A stretch of 64,000 nt of DNA, taken from the NCBI GenBank assembly GCA_963813555.1, contig CAWEZX010000010.1:62001-126000 (forward strand). The letters are read 5' to 3'. Of the stretch, positions 39,455 through 49,548 are shown in pieces. How positions within the stretch are numbered: position 1 is the first letter of the stretch; each line of letters begins with the position of its first letter. The position numbers and the translations under genes were made by a program. The notes beneath the pieces are model-generated. The model ran no database searches. It saw only the letters and a program-made list of their open reading frames with translations, and had not been told where the DNA came from. The DNA is from Roseiarcus sp963813555 (lineage in GTDB: Bacteria > Pseudomonadota > Alphaproteobacteria > Rhizobiales > Beijerinckiaceae).

Positions 39455-41127
39455 CAGATGTCCGATCCGGCGCTTCGTTCGTAAAGCGCCTCCTTGAACG
39501 GCGCCATGCCGACACGGCGATAAGCGTCAATGAATGTCTCCTGCTCCGAGACCCTGAGGCCCGTATAGGTCTCGACGATGGTTTCAATCGCCTCGACCAC
39601 ATTCTCGGAGCTGAAGCCGGGTCCGGTGATCTGGCCGATCGCGGCCTGCTCGTCGGCGGAGCCGCCGAGCGTGATCTGGTAGGTCTCTTCCCCTGCCCGC
39701 TCGAGTCCCAGAATGCCGATATGGCCGACGTGATGATGTCCGCAGGCATTGATGCAGCCGGATATTTTTATCTTCAGCGGGCCGATCTCTTTTGCGCGCT
39801 GACCGTCGCCGAAGCGCTGGGCGATGCGCTGCGCGACGGGGATCGAGCGCGCCGTCGCCAGCGCGCAATAGTCGAGGCCGGGGCAGGCGATGATGTCGCT
39901 GATCCCGCCGGCGTTGGGCGTCGATAGACCCACCGACGCCAGCCGATCGTAGACTGCCGGCAGGTCGTCCAGCGCGATATGAGGCAGGATGAGGTTCTGC
40001 TCGTGCGAGACGCGGACCTCGTCGTGGGAATAATCCTCCGCGAGATCGGCGACGGCGTCCATCTGGTCAGCGCTGGCGTCGCCCGGAACCGCGCCGATCG
40101 CTTTGAGCGAGACCGTCACAACGACATAGCCCGGCGTCTTATGCGGCACGACGTTGGCGGCGAAGAAGCTGGCGAAGCGTGCATCCTTCCCCTTGCGTCG
40201 CTCCACCCGGTCGCTCGCCGGCTTCTTGGCCTCAAGGTCGGGCGGCGCGAAGAAAGCGCGAAAGCGTGCGAGTTCCCTCTCTGGAAGGCTGAGAGCCTTC
40301 GGATCGCGGGCGGCGAATTCCTTCTCGACCTCCTCGCGCAAAGCCTCGAGGCCTTTCTCGTGCACGAGGATCTTGATGCGCGCCTTGAACTTGTTGTCGC
40401 GCCGCCCTTCGAGATTGTAGACGCGCAGGATCGCCTCGACATAGGCCAACAGGTCGCGCTCGGGCAGAAAATCGCGGACCATGCGCCCGATCATCGGCGT
40501 TCGGCCGAGTCCGCCGCCGACATAAACACGAAAGCCAAGCTCGCCCGCGTCGTTGCGCATAACCTGCAGCCCGATGTCATGCGCCTGAATCACCGCACGG
40601 TCACGCGCGGCGCCGTTCACCGCGACCTTGAACTTGCGCGGCAGAAACGAGAATTCGGGGTGGAGCGACGACCATTGCCTCAAGATTTCGGCGTAAGGCC
40701 GCGGATCGGCGATTTCGTCATGGGCGACGCCCGAGAAATGGTCCGCGGTGATGTTGCGAATGCAGTTTCCCGAGGTCTGGATCGCGTGCATCTCGACGCT
40801 CGAGAGCTCCGCCAGGATGTCGGGCGTGTCCTTGAGCGCCGGCCAGTTGAACTGGATATTCTGCCGGGTGGTGAAATGGCCGTAGCCGCGGTCATAATTC
40901 CGCGCGATCTCGGCGAGCTTGCGCATCTGGCGCGAGTTGAGGACGCCATAGGGCACGGCGATACGCAGCATATAGGAGTGGAGCTGCAGGTAGAGGCCGT
41001 TCATCAGCCGATGGGGGCGGAACTGCTCCTCGGTCAATTCGCCCGATAAGCGGCGCGCCACCTGGTCGCGGAATTGCTCGACCCGCGCGGCGACGAAGGC
41101 GGCGTCGAAATCGTCATAGTGATACAT
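39454..41127 (-). CDS. cysI: Sulfite reductase hemoprotein
   Basis: 557 residues. It reduces sulfite to sulfide with siroheme and a [4Fe-4S] cluster. YGHFTTRQNIQFNWP and TSGNCIRNITADHFSGVA (siroheme binding) lie in the N-terminal half; CPGLDYCALA and ISGCINACGHHHVGHIG supply the four cluster Cys. Ferredoxin-like repeats are duplicated, as in all NiR/SiR proteins. The start overlaps the DUF2849 stop by 14 bases. Confidence 0.95.
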   Translation of the reverse strand: MYHYDDFDAAFVAARVEQFRDQVARRLSGELTEEQFRPHRLMNGLYLQLHSYMLRIAVPYGVLNSRQMRKLAEIARNYDRGYGHFTTRQNIQFNWPALKDTPDILAELSSVEMHAIQTSGNCIRNITADHFSGVAHDEIADPRPYAEILRQWSSLHPEFSFLPRKFKVAVNGAARDRAVIQAHDIGLQVMRNDAGELGFRVYVGGGLGRTPMIGRMVRDFLPERDLLAYVEAILRVYNLEGRRDNKFKARIKILVHEKGLEALREEVEKEFAARDPKALSLPERELARFRAFFAPPDLEAKKPASDRVERRKGKDARFASFFAANVVPHKTPGYVVVTVSLKAIGAVPGDASADQMDAVADLAEDYSHDEVRVSHEQNLILPHIALDDLPAVYDRLASVGLSTPNAGGISDIIACPGLDYCALATARSIPVAQRIAQRFGDGQRAKEIGPLKIKISGCINACGHHHVGHIGILGLERAGEETYQITLGGSADEQAAIGQITGPGFSSENVVEAIETIVETYTGLRVSEQETFIDAYRRVGMAPFKEALYERSAGSDI

Positions 41128-41461
41128 GTTCGGTCTCCGTCGCGACCTTGGGACCCGAATGGGGCGCCTGGCCTAACGCCTGCTTGCCGAGGTCGCGCCG
41201 GATCGTCGGCCCGGCGGCCCGGATCGCCTCGCGCAGGGCCTTGGGAGCGAAATGGCCATTGCGCTCCTCGACTGCCACGGCATAGGGCTCGACGACGAGA
41301 TTGGCGGCTTCGTCCTGCTTGGCGCGCGCCAACGCGCCGCCCGTCGCTTGCGGATCGGCCAGCACCGCCGCGCGGTTGAAATCCTCGCTCCAGCTATCGT
41401 CAACGGTCTGAAACACGACAACGCCGTCCGTGAGCCGGTTGGCGGTGATGACATCAGGCAT
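41114..41461 (-). CDS. DUF2849 protein, first gene of the cys operon
   Basis: 115 residues. RLTDGVVVFQTVDDSWSED and NRAAVLADPQATGGALARA are typical of DUF2849, always found upstream of cysI in alphaproteobacteria. It is usually preceded by cysG; here an IS630 derivative lies 145 bp upstream instead. Function unknown. Confidence 0.88.
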   Translation of the reverse strand: MPDVITANRLTDGVVVFQTVDDSWSEDFNRAAVLADPQATGGALARAKQDEAANLVVEPYAVAVEERNGHFAPKALREAIRAAGPTIRRDLGKQALGQAPHSGPKVATETEHVSL

Positions 41462-41606
41462 TCCGGCCTCTTCGAGGTAGGGGCGGCTGCTTCGAAGTAG
41501 GGGGGCGCCCGCCCGCCTGCAAGAGCCGCTAGCATATTTAACGGTAAAAATATATGCGTTTGTTTGTATAACAAAGTAATACTGTTGTCTTGGCGCCGCT
41601 TACCTA
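41462..41606 (-). promoter_or_regulatory. Probable cys operon promoter region with direct repeats
   Basis: On the minus strand an AT-rich stretch (TTACTTTGTTATACAAAC, about 41561-41578) suits a promoter. Two direct repeats CCCCTACTTCGAAG and CCCCTACCTCGAAG lie just upstream of the DUF2849 start (about 41472-41505) and could be an operator or part of the leader. The region ends at the IS630 derivative. Confidence 0.45.
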
Positions 41607-42371
41607 GAGCAGTATCCGAACGGATTGAATCGGCGGGGGGATTCCCGAATCGGTTAATTTCTGGGAGCAGCTGATCGCCAATAGCGGCGAGCGCTTTGCG
41701 GTCTCCGTGCTGTGGCGTTTCTTCGACCGTCACCAGATCACCTTTAAAAAAAACGGCGCATGCCGAGGAACAACAACGCGCGGACGTGCAAAATCGACGC
41801 CGGGAATGGTTCGCGGGACAGCTCGATCTCGATCCGACGAAACTCGTTTTCATTGACGAGACCGGAGCCTCCACAAATCTCGCGCGCAAAAGCGGACGTT
41901 GCCGGCGCGGGCGCCGGTTGCGGTCGGCCATCCCGCACAGTCACTACAAAACGGTGACTTTGGTCGCCGGCCTTCGCCTTCGCGGCCTGACGGCGGCAAG
42001 GACTTTCGACGGACCGATCAACGCCGCCCTGTTCGAGGATTGGGTGGAGACATGCCTCGTCCCCACGCTCTCGCCCGGCGAGACCGTCGTCATGGACAAT
42101 CTCCCCGCTCACAAGGGGCCGCGGGTCGAGCAACTGATCAAGGCGGCGGGCGCGCAGTTGCGATATCTTCCAGCCTACAGTCCCGATATGAACCCTATCG
42201 AAAAAGCCTTCTCCAAGCTCAAGGCCTTCCTGCGCAAAATCGCCGAGCGGACCGTCGCGGGTCTGATGCGCGCCCTCGAAACCTGCGCCGAAATCTTCGA
42301 GCCCTCGGTATGTATAAATTACTTCAAATCCTGTGGTTATCAGGACGATACAGGATGATCGGATTCCGCTC
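41607..42371 (+). mobile_element. IS630-family internal-deletion derivative
   Basis: Same ends as the full copy (15411-16468) and a TA duplication (41605-41606, 42372-42373), but ~293 bp are missing after TTAATTTCTG, removing the transposase N-terminus and start. The remaining ~720 bp look identical to the full copy. The C-terminal catalytic frame (41696-42358) persists without its HTH domain. Confidence 0.92.
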
Positions 42372-42373
42372 TA

Positions 42374-42635
42374 GCGAGAGGGCCAGAAAGCCATAAAGCA
42401 GCGACTGTCTTGGCGTCGCCGGGTTACCCGGTCGAAGCCTTCCCACCGCCTGGACATCCTGGCCGAAAAGACGGAGAAGACGCGCGGCGCGGCTTGGCCC
42501 AAGGGGCGTCGTCTCGCGAAGGTTCTCAGCGACGGGGCGGGATCTCGGACTTGTGCGCGAAGCACGGGGCCAGGACTCGCGCTTCGTCAGAGGCGTTTCC
42601 CAAGTGCGAACAAGTCGGGCGCAGGCGTTTCGATA
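42374..42635. other. Intergenic region, no gene seen
   Basis: Between the IS630 derivative and the MBOAT gene. An open frame across it shows no family features. It may be relic sequence; the MBOAT promoter should lie at its right end. Confidence 0.4.
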
Positions 42636-44039
42636 ATGGTTTTTTCCTCGATAACCTTTCTCTTCTACTTCCTGCCCATTTTTATCTTTCTCTATTTCAT
42701 CACCCCGACGATCAGGGGCAAGAATATCGTAACCCTTGTGTTCTCCCTGCTTTTCTACGCGTGGGGAGAGCCTCGGTTCGTCATCGTTCTTCTGCTTTCA
42801 ATCCTGTTCAATTTCTGTGCAGCCTCGGCGATCGATTCCCGGGAGGGATCGGACCGCCGCGTCGCGCTTGCGATCGCCGTCGGCGGCAACCTCCTGCTGC
42901 TCGGAATCTTCAAATACGCCAATTTCGTCACCGCCAACCTGTCAGCGTTCCTGACGCCGCTCGGCGCGCCCTCCATCAAGACAAGCATCGCGCTTCCGCT
43001 TGGCATCTCGTTTTTCACCTTCCACTGCATGTCCTACGTCATCGACATCTACCGGCGGCGGTTCCGGGCCAATCGCGATCCGATCGACGTCGCGCTCTAT
43101 ATTTCCCTGTTTCCACAGTTGGTCGCCGGACCGATCGTCCGCTACAAAACCGTCGCTCGCCAATTGGACGCCCGCAGGTTCACGCTCGGGCGCGCGTCTG
43201 TCGGGGCCCGCATCTTCATTGTCGGCCTGGCGCAGAAAGTGCTTGTCGCGGACGTCGTCGCGCCGCTGGTTCAAGTCGCGTTCGATCAGGTTCACGATCG
43301 CTCTTTGGCCGAGGCGTGGATCGGACTGATTGCCTACACGGTGCAAATCTATTTTGACTTTGCCGGCTACTCGAACATGGCGATCGGACTGGGGATCGTG
43401 CTCGGCTTCACGTTCCCGCGCAATTTCCGCATGCCCTACACGTCGCTCTCGATCACCGAATTCTGGCGTCGCTGGCACATGTCGCTGTCGTCGTGGCTGC
43501 GCGACTACCTCTACATTCCGCTCGGCGGCAACCGCGGCTCCAACGCGCAAACCTACCGCAATCTCGTCATGGTGTTCCTGCTATGCGGACTCTGGCATGG
43601 GGCGAATTGGACCTTCGTCCTGTGGGGCGCCTGGCACGGCGCCTTCCTGGTGATCGAGCGCCTCGGCCTCGGATCGGCGCTCGCGCAGCTGGCGAGGCCG
43701 GCGCGGTGGGGCTACGCGCTTTTAGCGGTCATGGGAGGCTGGGTGTTGTTTCGCTCCGCCGACCTTTCGGGCGCGATCGGCTATTACGCGAGCTTGGTCG
43801 GTCGGCACGGATTGAACGAAATCAGCTTCGACATGCATGACGCGCTGAACGAACGCGCGATTGTGACGCTCGCCATCGGCTGCGTGCTGGCGGTTGCGCC
43901 ACGATGGCCCGCCAAATGGTCGGCGCCGTTCTTCGTACGCGCGCCAGCGGACATGGCGCTTACATTCGCGCTGCTTATTTTTTCCATGATCACGGTCGCG
44001 GCCGGCGCCTATAGCCCGTTTCTTTACTTTCGATTCTGA
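42636..44039 (+). CDS. MBOAT O-acyltransferase, AlgI/DltB-like
   Basis: 467 residues with ~10 membrane helices. VFSSITFLFYFLPIFIFLYF at the start, LPLGISFFTFHCMSYVIDIY, YFDFAGYSNMAIGLG, ITEFWRRWHMSLSSWLRDY and the catalytic-His motif LCGLWHGANWTFVLWG are diagnostic. AlgI-type proteins move acyl groups across the membrane for O-acetylation of a polysaccharide. No AlgJ/AlgX-type partner follows; the next gene is convergent. Substrate unknown. Confidence 0.92.
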   Translation: MVFSSITFLFYFLPIFIFLYFITPTIRGKNIVTLVFSLLFYAWGEPRFVIVLLLSILFNFCAASAIDSREGSDRRVALAIAVGGNLLLLGIFKYANFVTANLSAFLTPLGAPSIKTSIALPLGISFFTFHCMSYVIDIYRRRFRANRDPIDVALYISLFPQLVAGPIVRYKTVARQLDARRFTLGRASVGARIFIVGLAQKVLVADVVAPLVQVAFDQVHDRSLAEAWIGLIAYTVQIYFDFAGYSNMAIGLGIVLGFTFPRNFRMPYTSLSITEFWRRWHMSLSSWLRDYLYIPLGGNRGSNAQTYRNLVMVFLLCGLWHGANWTFVLWGAWHGAFLVIERLGLGSALAQLARPARWGYALLAVMGGWVLFRSADLSGAIGYYASLVGRHGLNEISFDMHDALNERAIVTLAIGCVLAVAPRWPAKWSAPFFVRAPADMALTFALLIFSMITVAAGAYSPFLYFRF

Positions 44040-44042
44040 GCC

Positions 44043-44891
44043 TCAAAGCATCGGCAGCGGGCGCAGGCGAGGGTCGAGCGGGAACGCGGCGTCGATTTTG
44101 CCGAGCTCGGCATCGCTAAGAACAAGCGCGCCAGCGCCCGCGTTCTCTTCCGCATGCTCCGGGTTCGAAGCTTTGGGGATCGCGAACAGCGACGCTCGCC
44201 GCGTGAGAAAACGCAGCGCCACCTGACGCGGGGTGGCGTGATGGCGGTCGGCGATCTGCTTCAGCGCACGCCCTCCCGCGCTGTTCGCCTGAGGAAATCC
44301 GCCGGCGTGACCGAATGGGCTATAGGCGACTACGGCGACGCCGTTCGCTTCGCACCATGGGATCACTGCATGCTCGATGGCGCGCTCGCGCAAATGGTAG
44401 AGCACTTGGTTGCAGGCCGGATGACCGGCGCCGGCGATCTGGCGAACTTCGTTGAGATCATCGACGTCGAAATTGCTGACGCCCCATGAGAGGATCTTGC
44501 CCTCAGTGCGAAGCTGCTCGAAGGCGGCGACGGTGTCCGCGAGGGGATGCGATCCCCGCCAGTGCAGAAGATAGCCCTCGAGGCGGTCGGTCCTGAGCCG
44601 TTTGAGCGACCGCTCGCAAGCCGCGATCGTCCCTTTGCGAGACGCGTTGTGCGGCAGCACCTTGGAGACGAGGAAGACCTCGTCGCGCCGCCCGTCGATC
44701 GCCGCGCCGACCAGTTCCTCGGCGGCTCCCGATCCATACATCTCCGCGGTGTCGATATGATTCATGCCGAGATCGAGGCCCCGGCACAGCGCGGCGATCG
44801 CCGTCGCGGAATCCGCCTGTTCGATGTACCAGGTGCCCTGGCCGATGACCGCGACTTCGCGCTTCGTCGAACCAAAGGGACGGAGCTCCAT
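44043..44891 (-). CDS. Aldo/keto reductase
   Basis: 282 residues from ATG 44891, preferred because GAGGA lies close upstream; ATG 44921 overlaps the cyclase stop (ATGA) and is the alternative. LGMNHIDTAEMYGSG (catalytic Asp/Tyr), VFLVSKVLP (Lys), YLLHWRG (His) and IPKASNPEHAEENAGA (NADPH binding) are complete. Substrate unknown. Co-transcribed with the cyclase upstream. Confidence 0.9.
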   Translation of the reverse strand: MELRPFGSTKREVAVIGQGTWYIEQADSATAIAALCRGLDLGMNHIDTAEMYGSGAAEELVGAAIDGRRDEVFLVSKVLPHNASRKGTIAACERSLKRLRTDRLEGYLLHWRGSHPLADTVAAFEQLRTEGKILSWGVSNFDVDDLNEVRQIAGAGHPACNQVLYHLRERAIEHAVIPWCEANGVAVVAYSPFGHAGGFPQANSAGGRALKQIADRHHATPRQVALRFLTRRASLFAIPKASNPEHAEENAGAGALVLSDAELGKIDAAFPLDPRLRPLPML

Positions 44892-44917
44892 GGTCTTGTC
44901 CTCGCTATGGCGGGTCG

Positions 44918-46693
44918 TCATCGTTCGGGGAGTCCCGCCATGCGCAGGCCTTCGAAAATAGGCGCAAGCTGGAGCGGATGCGTCGGGTCGTCGCTCATCG
45001 CCGTCCAGTTTGTCCGGGCGCGGGAGACGGTGAAGGACGGATTGAGCATGAGGCCGGCCTTGATCGCGGAACGCGCCTCGTCAAGCCGGCCAAGCCGCGC
45101 GAGGGCGGCGGCCAAGTGAAAATGAGCCTCGGGATAATTCCGATTGGCTTCGATCGCCCGGCGGCACCACAAGACGGCTTGTTCGCAATCGCCCAAGTGA
45201 TTTTTTGCGATCCCGGCCTCCGTCAACCAAACATACGCCCACGTATCGCGCGGGCTCAAACGCAGGGCCTGCTCAACGTGAGTCTCGGCTTCCTCGGAAC
45301 GACTGGTAAAGATCTTGCCAAGTCCGATGAAGGCGTGGGCGCCGGCGAGATTACGATCCAACGTCAACGCGTGTTCGCACTCGGCGATGCCCTCGACGGC
45401 GCGCTTCGTCAGGATCTTAACGTAGCCGAGAAACGCGTGGCCGCGGGCTTGGTCCGGAAAAGACGACAGAGCTTGAGTCAGCTTCGCCTCTGCCGACGCG
45501 AAGGCGGCGGCTGGGTCGGCGACAAAGGAATTTCCGCCGTCGGCGATGTCGGCCGCGGCCGATCCAACGAGCGCGTCGACATTGTCGGGATCAACGGCGA
45601 GCGCGCGATCGAAGAATGCGCGCGCTTGCGCAACATGATTCGGGGTCCTCCCGCGATGGAGCCAGGACAAGCCTTGAAAAAAGAGATCCATCGAATCGGG
45701 GTTGGGCGCCTGTTCGGCGTGGCGCGCCTCGACGGCGGCGAGCTGGGCGCTCAACGCGTTCGCCAGGCGCCCGACGATTTCGTCCTGCATGTCGAAGAGA
45801 TCGGCCAGGGGCTTGTCGAACCGCTCGGCCCAGAGATGATTGCCCGTCTCGGCATCGATGAGCTGCACATTGAGGCGCATGCGGTTTCCGCCCCGCTGAA
45901 CGCTGCCCTCGAGGAGATAGCGAACGTTCAACTCGCGGCCGATGGCCTTCACGTCGAGCGGCTTGCCCTTGTAGGTGAAGGCCGTGTTGCGTGCGATCAC
46001 GACGGCGCCGCGGATGCGCGAGAGATCGGTCGTGAGGCTCTCCGTCACCCCGTCGACGAAATGCTCCTGTTCGGGGTCGCCGCCGATATTGGCGAACGGC
46101 AAAACGACGATCGAGAGGCGCGGCGGGGCGGTCTTGTCGAGCGCTGGGGCCGGCTGCGCCTCGGCGGCCTGGCCAATGTCAAGCGAATAGACCCGGATCG
46201 GCTCGGCGATGTTCTTGAGTTGCGTGGGGCCGAGATCGCTGACGGCGAGATCGAGCCGCCCTTTGAGCTGGCGATAGGCGTCCTCCGAGAGGCAGATCCC
46301 CCCGGGCTTGGCGATGCCCTCAAGCCGCGCGGCAATGTTGACGCCGTTGCCCATGAGGTCGCCGTCGGCCTCTTCGACCACGTCGCCCAAATGAACGCCG
46401 ATGCGGAATTCGATCCGCCTTTCCGGCGCGACGCCCGCATTGCGCTCGACCATTCCGGTCTGCACTTCGATCGCGCAACGCGCCGCGTCGACCACGCTGC
46501 GGAAGTCAGTGATGAAACCATCGCCGGTGCCCTTGACGATCCGGCCGTGGTGGACAGCAATCGCAGGCTCGATCAGATCGCTGCGCAGCGCGCGCAGCCG
46601 CGCCAGCGTGCGCTCCTCGTCCGTGCTCGCCAGCCGGCTATAGCCGACGACATCGGCGACCAGGATCGCCGCGATTTTTCGGGTCTCGCTCAT
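44918..46693 (-). CDS. Class III adenylate/guanylate cyclase with TPR tail
   Basis: 591 residues from ATG 46693; TTG 46702 is three codons upstream. The cyclase domain (about 1-165) has both metal Asp (ILVADVVGYSRL, GTGDGFITDF) and NGVNIAARLEGIA. A FlgO/TolB-like segment (IVVLPFANIGGDPEQEHFVD) and TPR repeats (about 330-590) follow. Unlike the paralogue at 50861, it lacks the membrane helix between the cyclase and TPR parts, so it should be cytoplasmic. These cyclases are multi-copy in Hyphomicrobiales. Confidence 0.9.
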   Translation of the reverse strand: MSETRKIAAILVADVVGYSRLASTDEERTLARLRALRSDLIEPAIAVHHGRIVKGTGDGFITDFRSVVDAARCAIEVQTGMVERNAGVAPERRIEFRIGVHLGDVVEEADGDLMGNGVNIAARLEGIAKPGGICLSEDAYRQLKGRLDLAVSDLGPTQLKNIAEPIRVYSLDIGQAAEAQPAPALDKTAPPRLSIVVLPFANIGGDPEQEHFVDGVTESLTTDLSRIRGAVVIARNTAFTYKGKPLDVKAIGRELNVRYLLEGSVQRGGNRMRLNVQLIDAETGNHLWAERFDKPLADLFDMQDEIVGRLANALSAQLAAVEARHAEQAPNPDSMDLFFQGLSWLHRGRTPNHVAQARAFFDRALAVDPDNVDALVGSAAADIADGGNSFVADPAAAFASAEAKLTQALSSFPDQARGHAFLGYVKILTKRAVEGIAECEHALTLDRNLAGAHAFIGLGKIFTSRSEEAETHVEQALRLSPRDTWAYVWLTEAGIAKNHLGDCEQAVLWCRRAIEANRNYPEAHFHLAAALARLGRLDEARSAIKAGLMLNPSFTVSRARTNWTAMSDDPTHPLQLAPIFEGLRMAGLPER

Positions 46694-48311
46694 GGCGTTC
46701 AACTAGCACAAGAGCCGTCGCCATGGGGCCCGCATTGCCGCGAAGCAATGACGCGATGCTTAAGCGGACGGGCTGCTCGCAAGATATTGATGGACGAAGG
46801 CGATCGCGATGCTGCCCTCGCCAACGGCGGATGCGACGCGCTTCACCGGGCTGAACCGAACATCCCCGCAGGCGAACACACCCGGTACGCTGGTCTCGAT
46901 GAGATAAGGGTCGCGGCTCTCTTTCCAGCGACCCGCTTTGACCACGTCGCCGCCCGTCAAAATATAACCGCGCGGGTCCCGCGCGATTTCGGGCGGCAGC
47001 CAGCCGGTTTGAGCGTCGGCGCCGATGAAGACAAACAGTCCGCCCGAGTCTTCCCGGCGGACTTCATTGGCGCCGCGATCGAAAATGTCGATCGCGGTCA
47101 GGTGGCTGTCGCCGTAGACGGCTTTGACCTCCGAGCGCAACGCCGTCCGAATGTTGGATTTGCTGTGGATCTGGTCGATCAGATAGTGCGACATGCTCTT
47201 TTCGAGCGAGTCGGCGCGCACGATCAGGGTTACGGTTCGCGCGTGATTGGCGAAAAACATCGCAGCCTGCCCGGCCGAGTTTCCGGCGCCGATGAGATGC
47301 ACGTCGAGCCCTTGCGCGATGCCCGCTTCGCTGCGCGCCGCTCCGTAGAATATGCCCTTGCCGAGCAGCCGGTCGAAACCGTCCGCGGCGAGGCGCCGCC
47401 AGCTCACTCCGGACGCCACAATGTCCGTGCGCGCTTGCAAGACCTCCTCGTTGTCGAGGACGATGCGGCGGGCGCGGGGAACCATACGGACAATCTTGCG
47501 CGCGACGAGAATCTCGGCGCCCAGGCGCTTGGCTTGCCGAAGCGCCCGGCTCGCCAGTTCCGAGCCGGAGATTCCGCTCGGAAAGCCCAGATAGTTCTCG
47601 ATTCGCGACGACGTTTCCGCCTGGCCTCCCGGCGCCTCCTGCTCAACGACGATCGTGCGCAGGCCCTCTGAGGCCCCATAGACGGCGGCAACGAGGCCCG
47701 CCGGTCCGCCGCCAATGATGACCGTATCGTATCCTTTAAAGCGCGGAGCGGTCTGAAGGCCGAGCTGCGCCGCGAAGTCTCGCGGCTGCGGCCTGATGAG
47801 CGTCGTGCCGTCGGTGAGCCGCAGCACGGGGCAATCGCTCTCCGCCGGCGGCGGTCCGGGCCAGTGGTCGGCGAGATTCGGATCATCCGGCTTCAGCCAG
47901 CTGAAGGAAATCTGGTTGCGTTCGAGAAACCGCCGAAGATCGAGGCAGGCGTTGTCCCAACGGTTTCCGAGCAGAATGACTTGAGCATTGTGCGGCTCCG
48001 CCGCAATCTTCTGCAATCCGCCGATGCGCTCGCGAGCGAGTTCGTCCATCATCCTCGCAAGTTCCGGCGACGCGGCGGCGACGGCGTAATAGGGCCGGGC
48101 GTCCAACTTCAAGACCCGCGTCGGCTCGCTGGCTCGGAAGCCGGCCTGAAACTGCGTGCCGAAGACGAGAGGGACCTCGCCGAACAGTTTACCGGGCAAG
48201 CGCGCTCCAAGCTTGCGCTCGATGCCGTCGACAAGTTTGATGACTTCGATTGTTCCCGCGAGCACGACGAACAGAGCCGGCGGTTCGCCCTCAAAAACCG
48301 CATATTCCCTA

Positions 48312-49375
48312 AGCAGAGATTCGTGGCATGGCCAACGGATTGGGGATGCGCTCGCGGTTGAGATCAATGACAGCGTGATGGATGGCCTGGTCGAGCGCGG
48401 CGGCGTCGGTGAAGGTCTGGTGGGCGAGGTGATGGGCTTTGAGATCGCGCCAGACCGGCTCGATGTCGTTGAGTTCGGGGGCGTATTTCGGCAGCCATTC
48501 GACGGTGAGCCAGTGTGCGCGGGCGGTGAGGGCGGCGAGCGAGCGTTTGCTGGTGTGGATCGGACCATTGTCCTCGACCAGCACGACCGGCTTGGCCTGC
48601 CGCCCGGGCTGCGGCCCAAAGAGACGGTCGAGTTGCTCCAGATGAGCGATGAAATCGCTGCTGCGCTTGGTCGGGCTGGTATGGACGATGAGTTGGCGCG
48701 TGAGGGGATCGAGCGACCCCAGTATCGCGACCTTCTTGGCCTGCCCCGGCGCCGGCACACGCAAGTCCGCTCCCGACTTCGCCCAGGCGCGGGCGAGATA
48801 AGGATGGGTCAGCGCCTCGCTCTCATCGCCGTAGAGAAGAACGATGTCGCCGGCTTCGGCCTGCTGTTTGCGCAGTTGCAGGCGCAGGCCCACCCGTTCC
48901 ACTTCGCTTTCCCTCTGACGGCCCTTCAGCGTGTGCCGGGGCCGCCGCCAGCGGAACTTTTTTTTCGCAACGCCTTGGACAGTTGCGAACGGCTGATGCG
49001 CACGCCCTCGCGCGCTTCGATCTCGGCGCGAAGGCGGGGGATTGTCCAGTTGCGCCGGTCGGCCACAGGTTCTTCCAGCAAGGGGGTGGCAACGCGCATG
49101 GCGGCTTCACTCTTCACCGGAGGCGGGCCCGGCGCGATGCTGGCCTTCAGCGCTGCGATCCCGCCGGCGGCGAAGTCGCTGCGCCACAGCCGAACCGTAT
49201 CTTCGCGCACGCCAAACGCCGCCGCGATCTTGGGGCTGGTCCAACCAGCCAGCGTCAAAAGCACGGCGCGGGCGCGGTCCGCCTCGCCGCGATCGCGTGA
49301 ACCGGCAAGAGCCAAGAGGCCGGCGCGTTGTTCATCGCTCGCCGTAACCGGAGACTTTCCCGCCATGTCATACAC
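48312..49375 (-). CDS. IS630-family transposase in two frames
   Basis: The first part (49375 on) has the HTH: LLTLAGWTSPKIAAAFGVRE and DTVRLWRSDF, then NWTIPRLRAEIEAREGV. The second (to 48309) has the DDE core: DIVLLYGDESEAL, VVLVEDNGPIHTS and YAPELNDIEPVWRDLK. They meet at a run of T/A (about 48959-48966), the usual slippage site. Confidence 0.9.
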
Positions 49376-49442
49376 CTTGCGAATCGGCGCAGGCAGCCAA
49401 CCGCAAAAAACCTATCCGTTGGTTAGCCAAACGGAATCTGCT
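48312..49442 (-). mobile_element. IS630-family element inserted in the cNMP/TrxR gene
   Basis: TA duplication at 48310-48311 and 49443-49444; ends begin AAGCAGA on both sides, with further match at CCAACGGAT. 1131 bp. A different IS630 type from the 15.4-kb copy. Confidence 0.9.
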
Positions 49443-49548
49443 TAGCGTTGAGACGAATGTCCGCCGCCGCCCGCGCGACATCCGCCAGAGCGACTGGCGA
49501 AAGCGTGGAAAAGATCGGAATCGCGGCGAGTTCTTCGGACGTCAGCAT

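Larger units (their letters stand above)
46760..49548 (-). pseudogene. cNMP-binding / thioredoxin-reductase-like flavoprotein, split by IS630
   Basis: The 5' part (49548-49443) encodes MLTSEELAAIPIFSTLSPVA up to RLNA; the 3' part (48310-46760) begins REYAVFEGEPPALFVVLAGT. Removing the IS630 element (48312-49442) and one TA joins the two in frame to 551 residues. Domains: cyclic-nucleotide-binding (1-130), a linker with LLGNRWDNACLDLRRFLERN (thioredoxin-like), then FAD (IIGGGPAGLVAAVYGASEG) and NADPH (HLIGAGNSAGQAAMFFANHA) sites. The CxxC of true TrxR is replaced by SGVSW. Probably inactive while the IS is present. Adjacent cyclases may supply its ligand (inference). Confidence 0.88.

Noticed and set aside
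44978..47671. Very long open frame (~900 codons) on the plus strand opposite the cyclase
   Set aside because: It lies antisense to the cyclase and flavoprotein genes, has Arg/Gly/Asp-rich shadow composition and no domain. It is a by-product of high-GC codon use.
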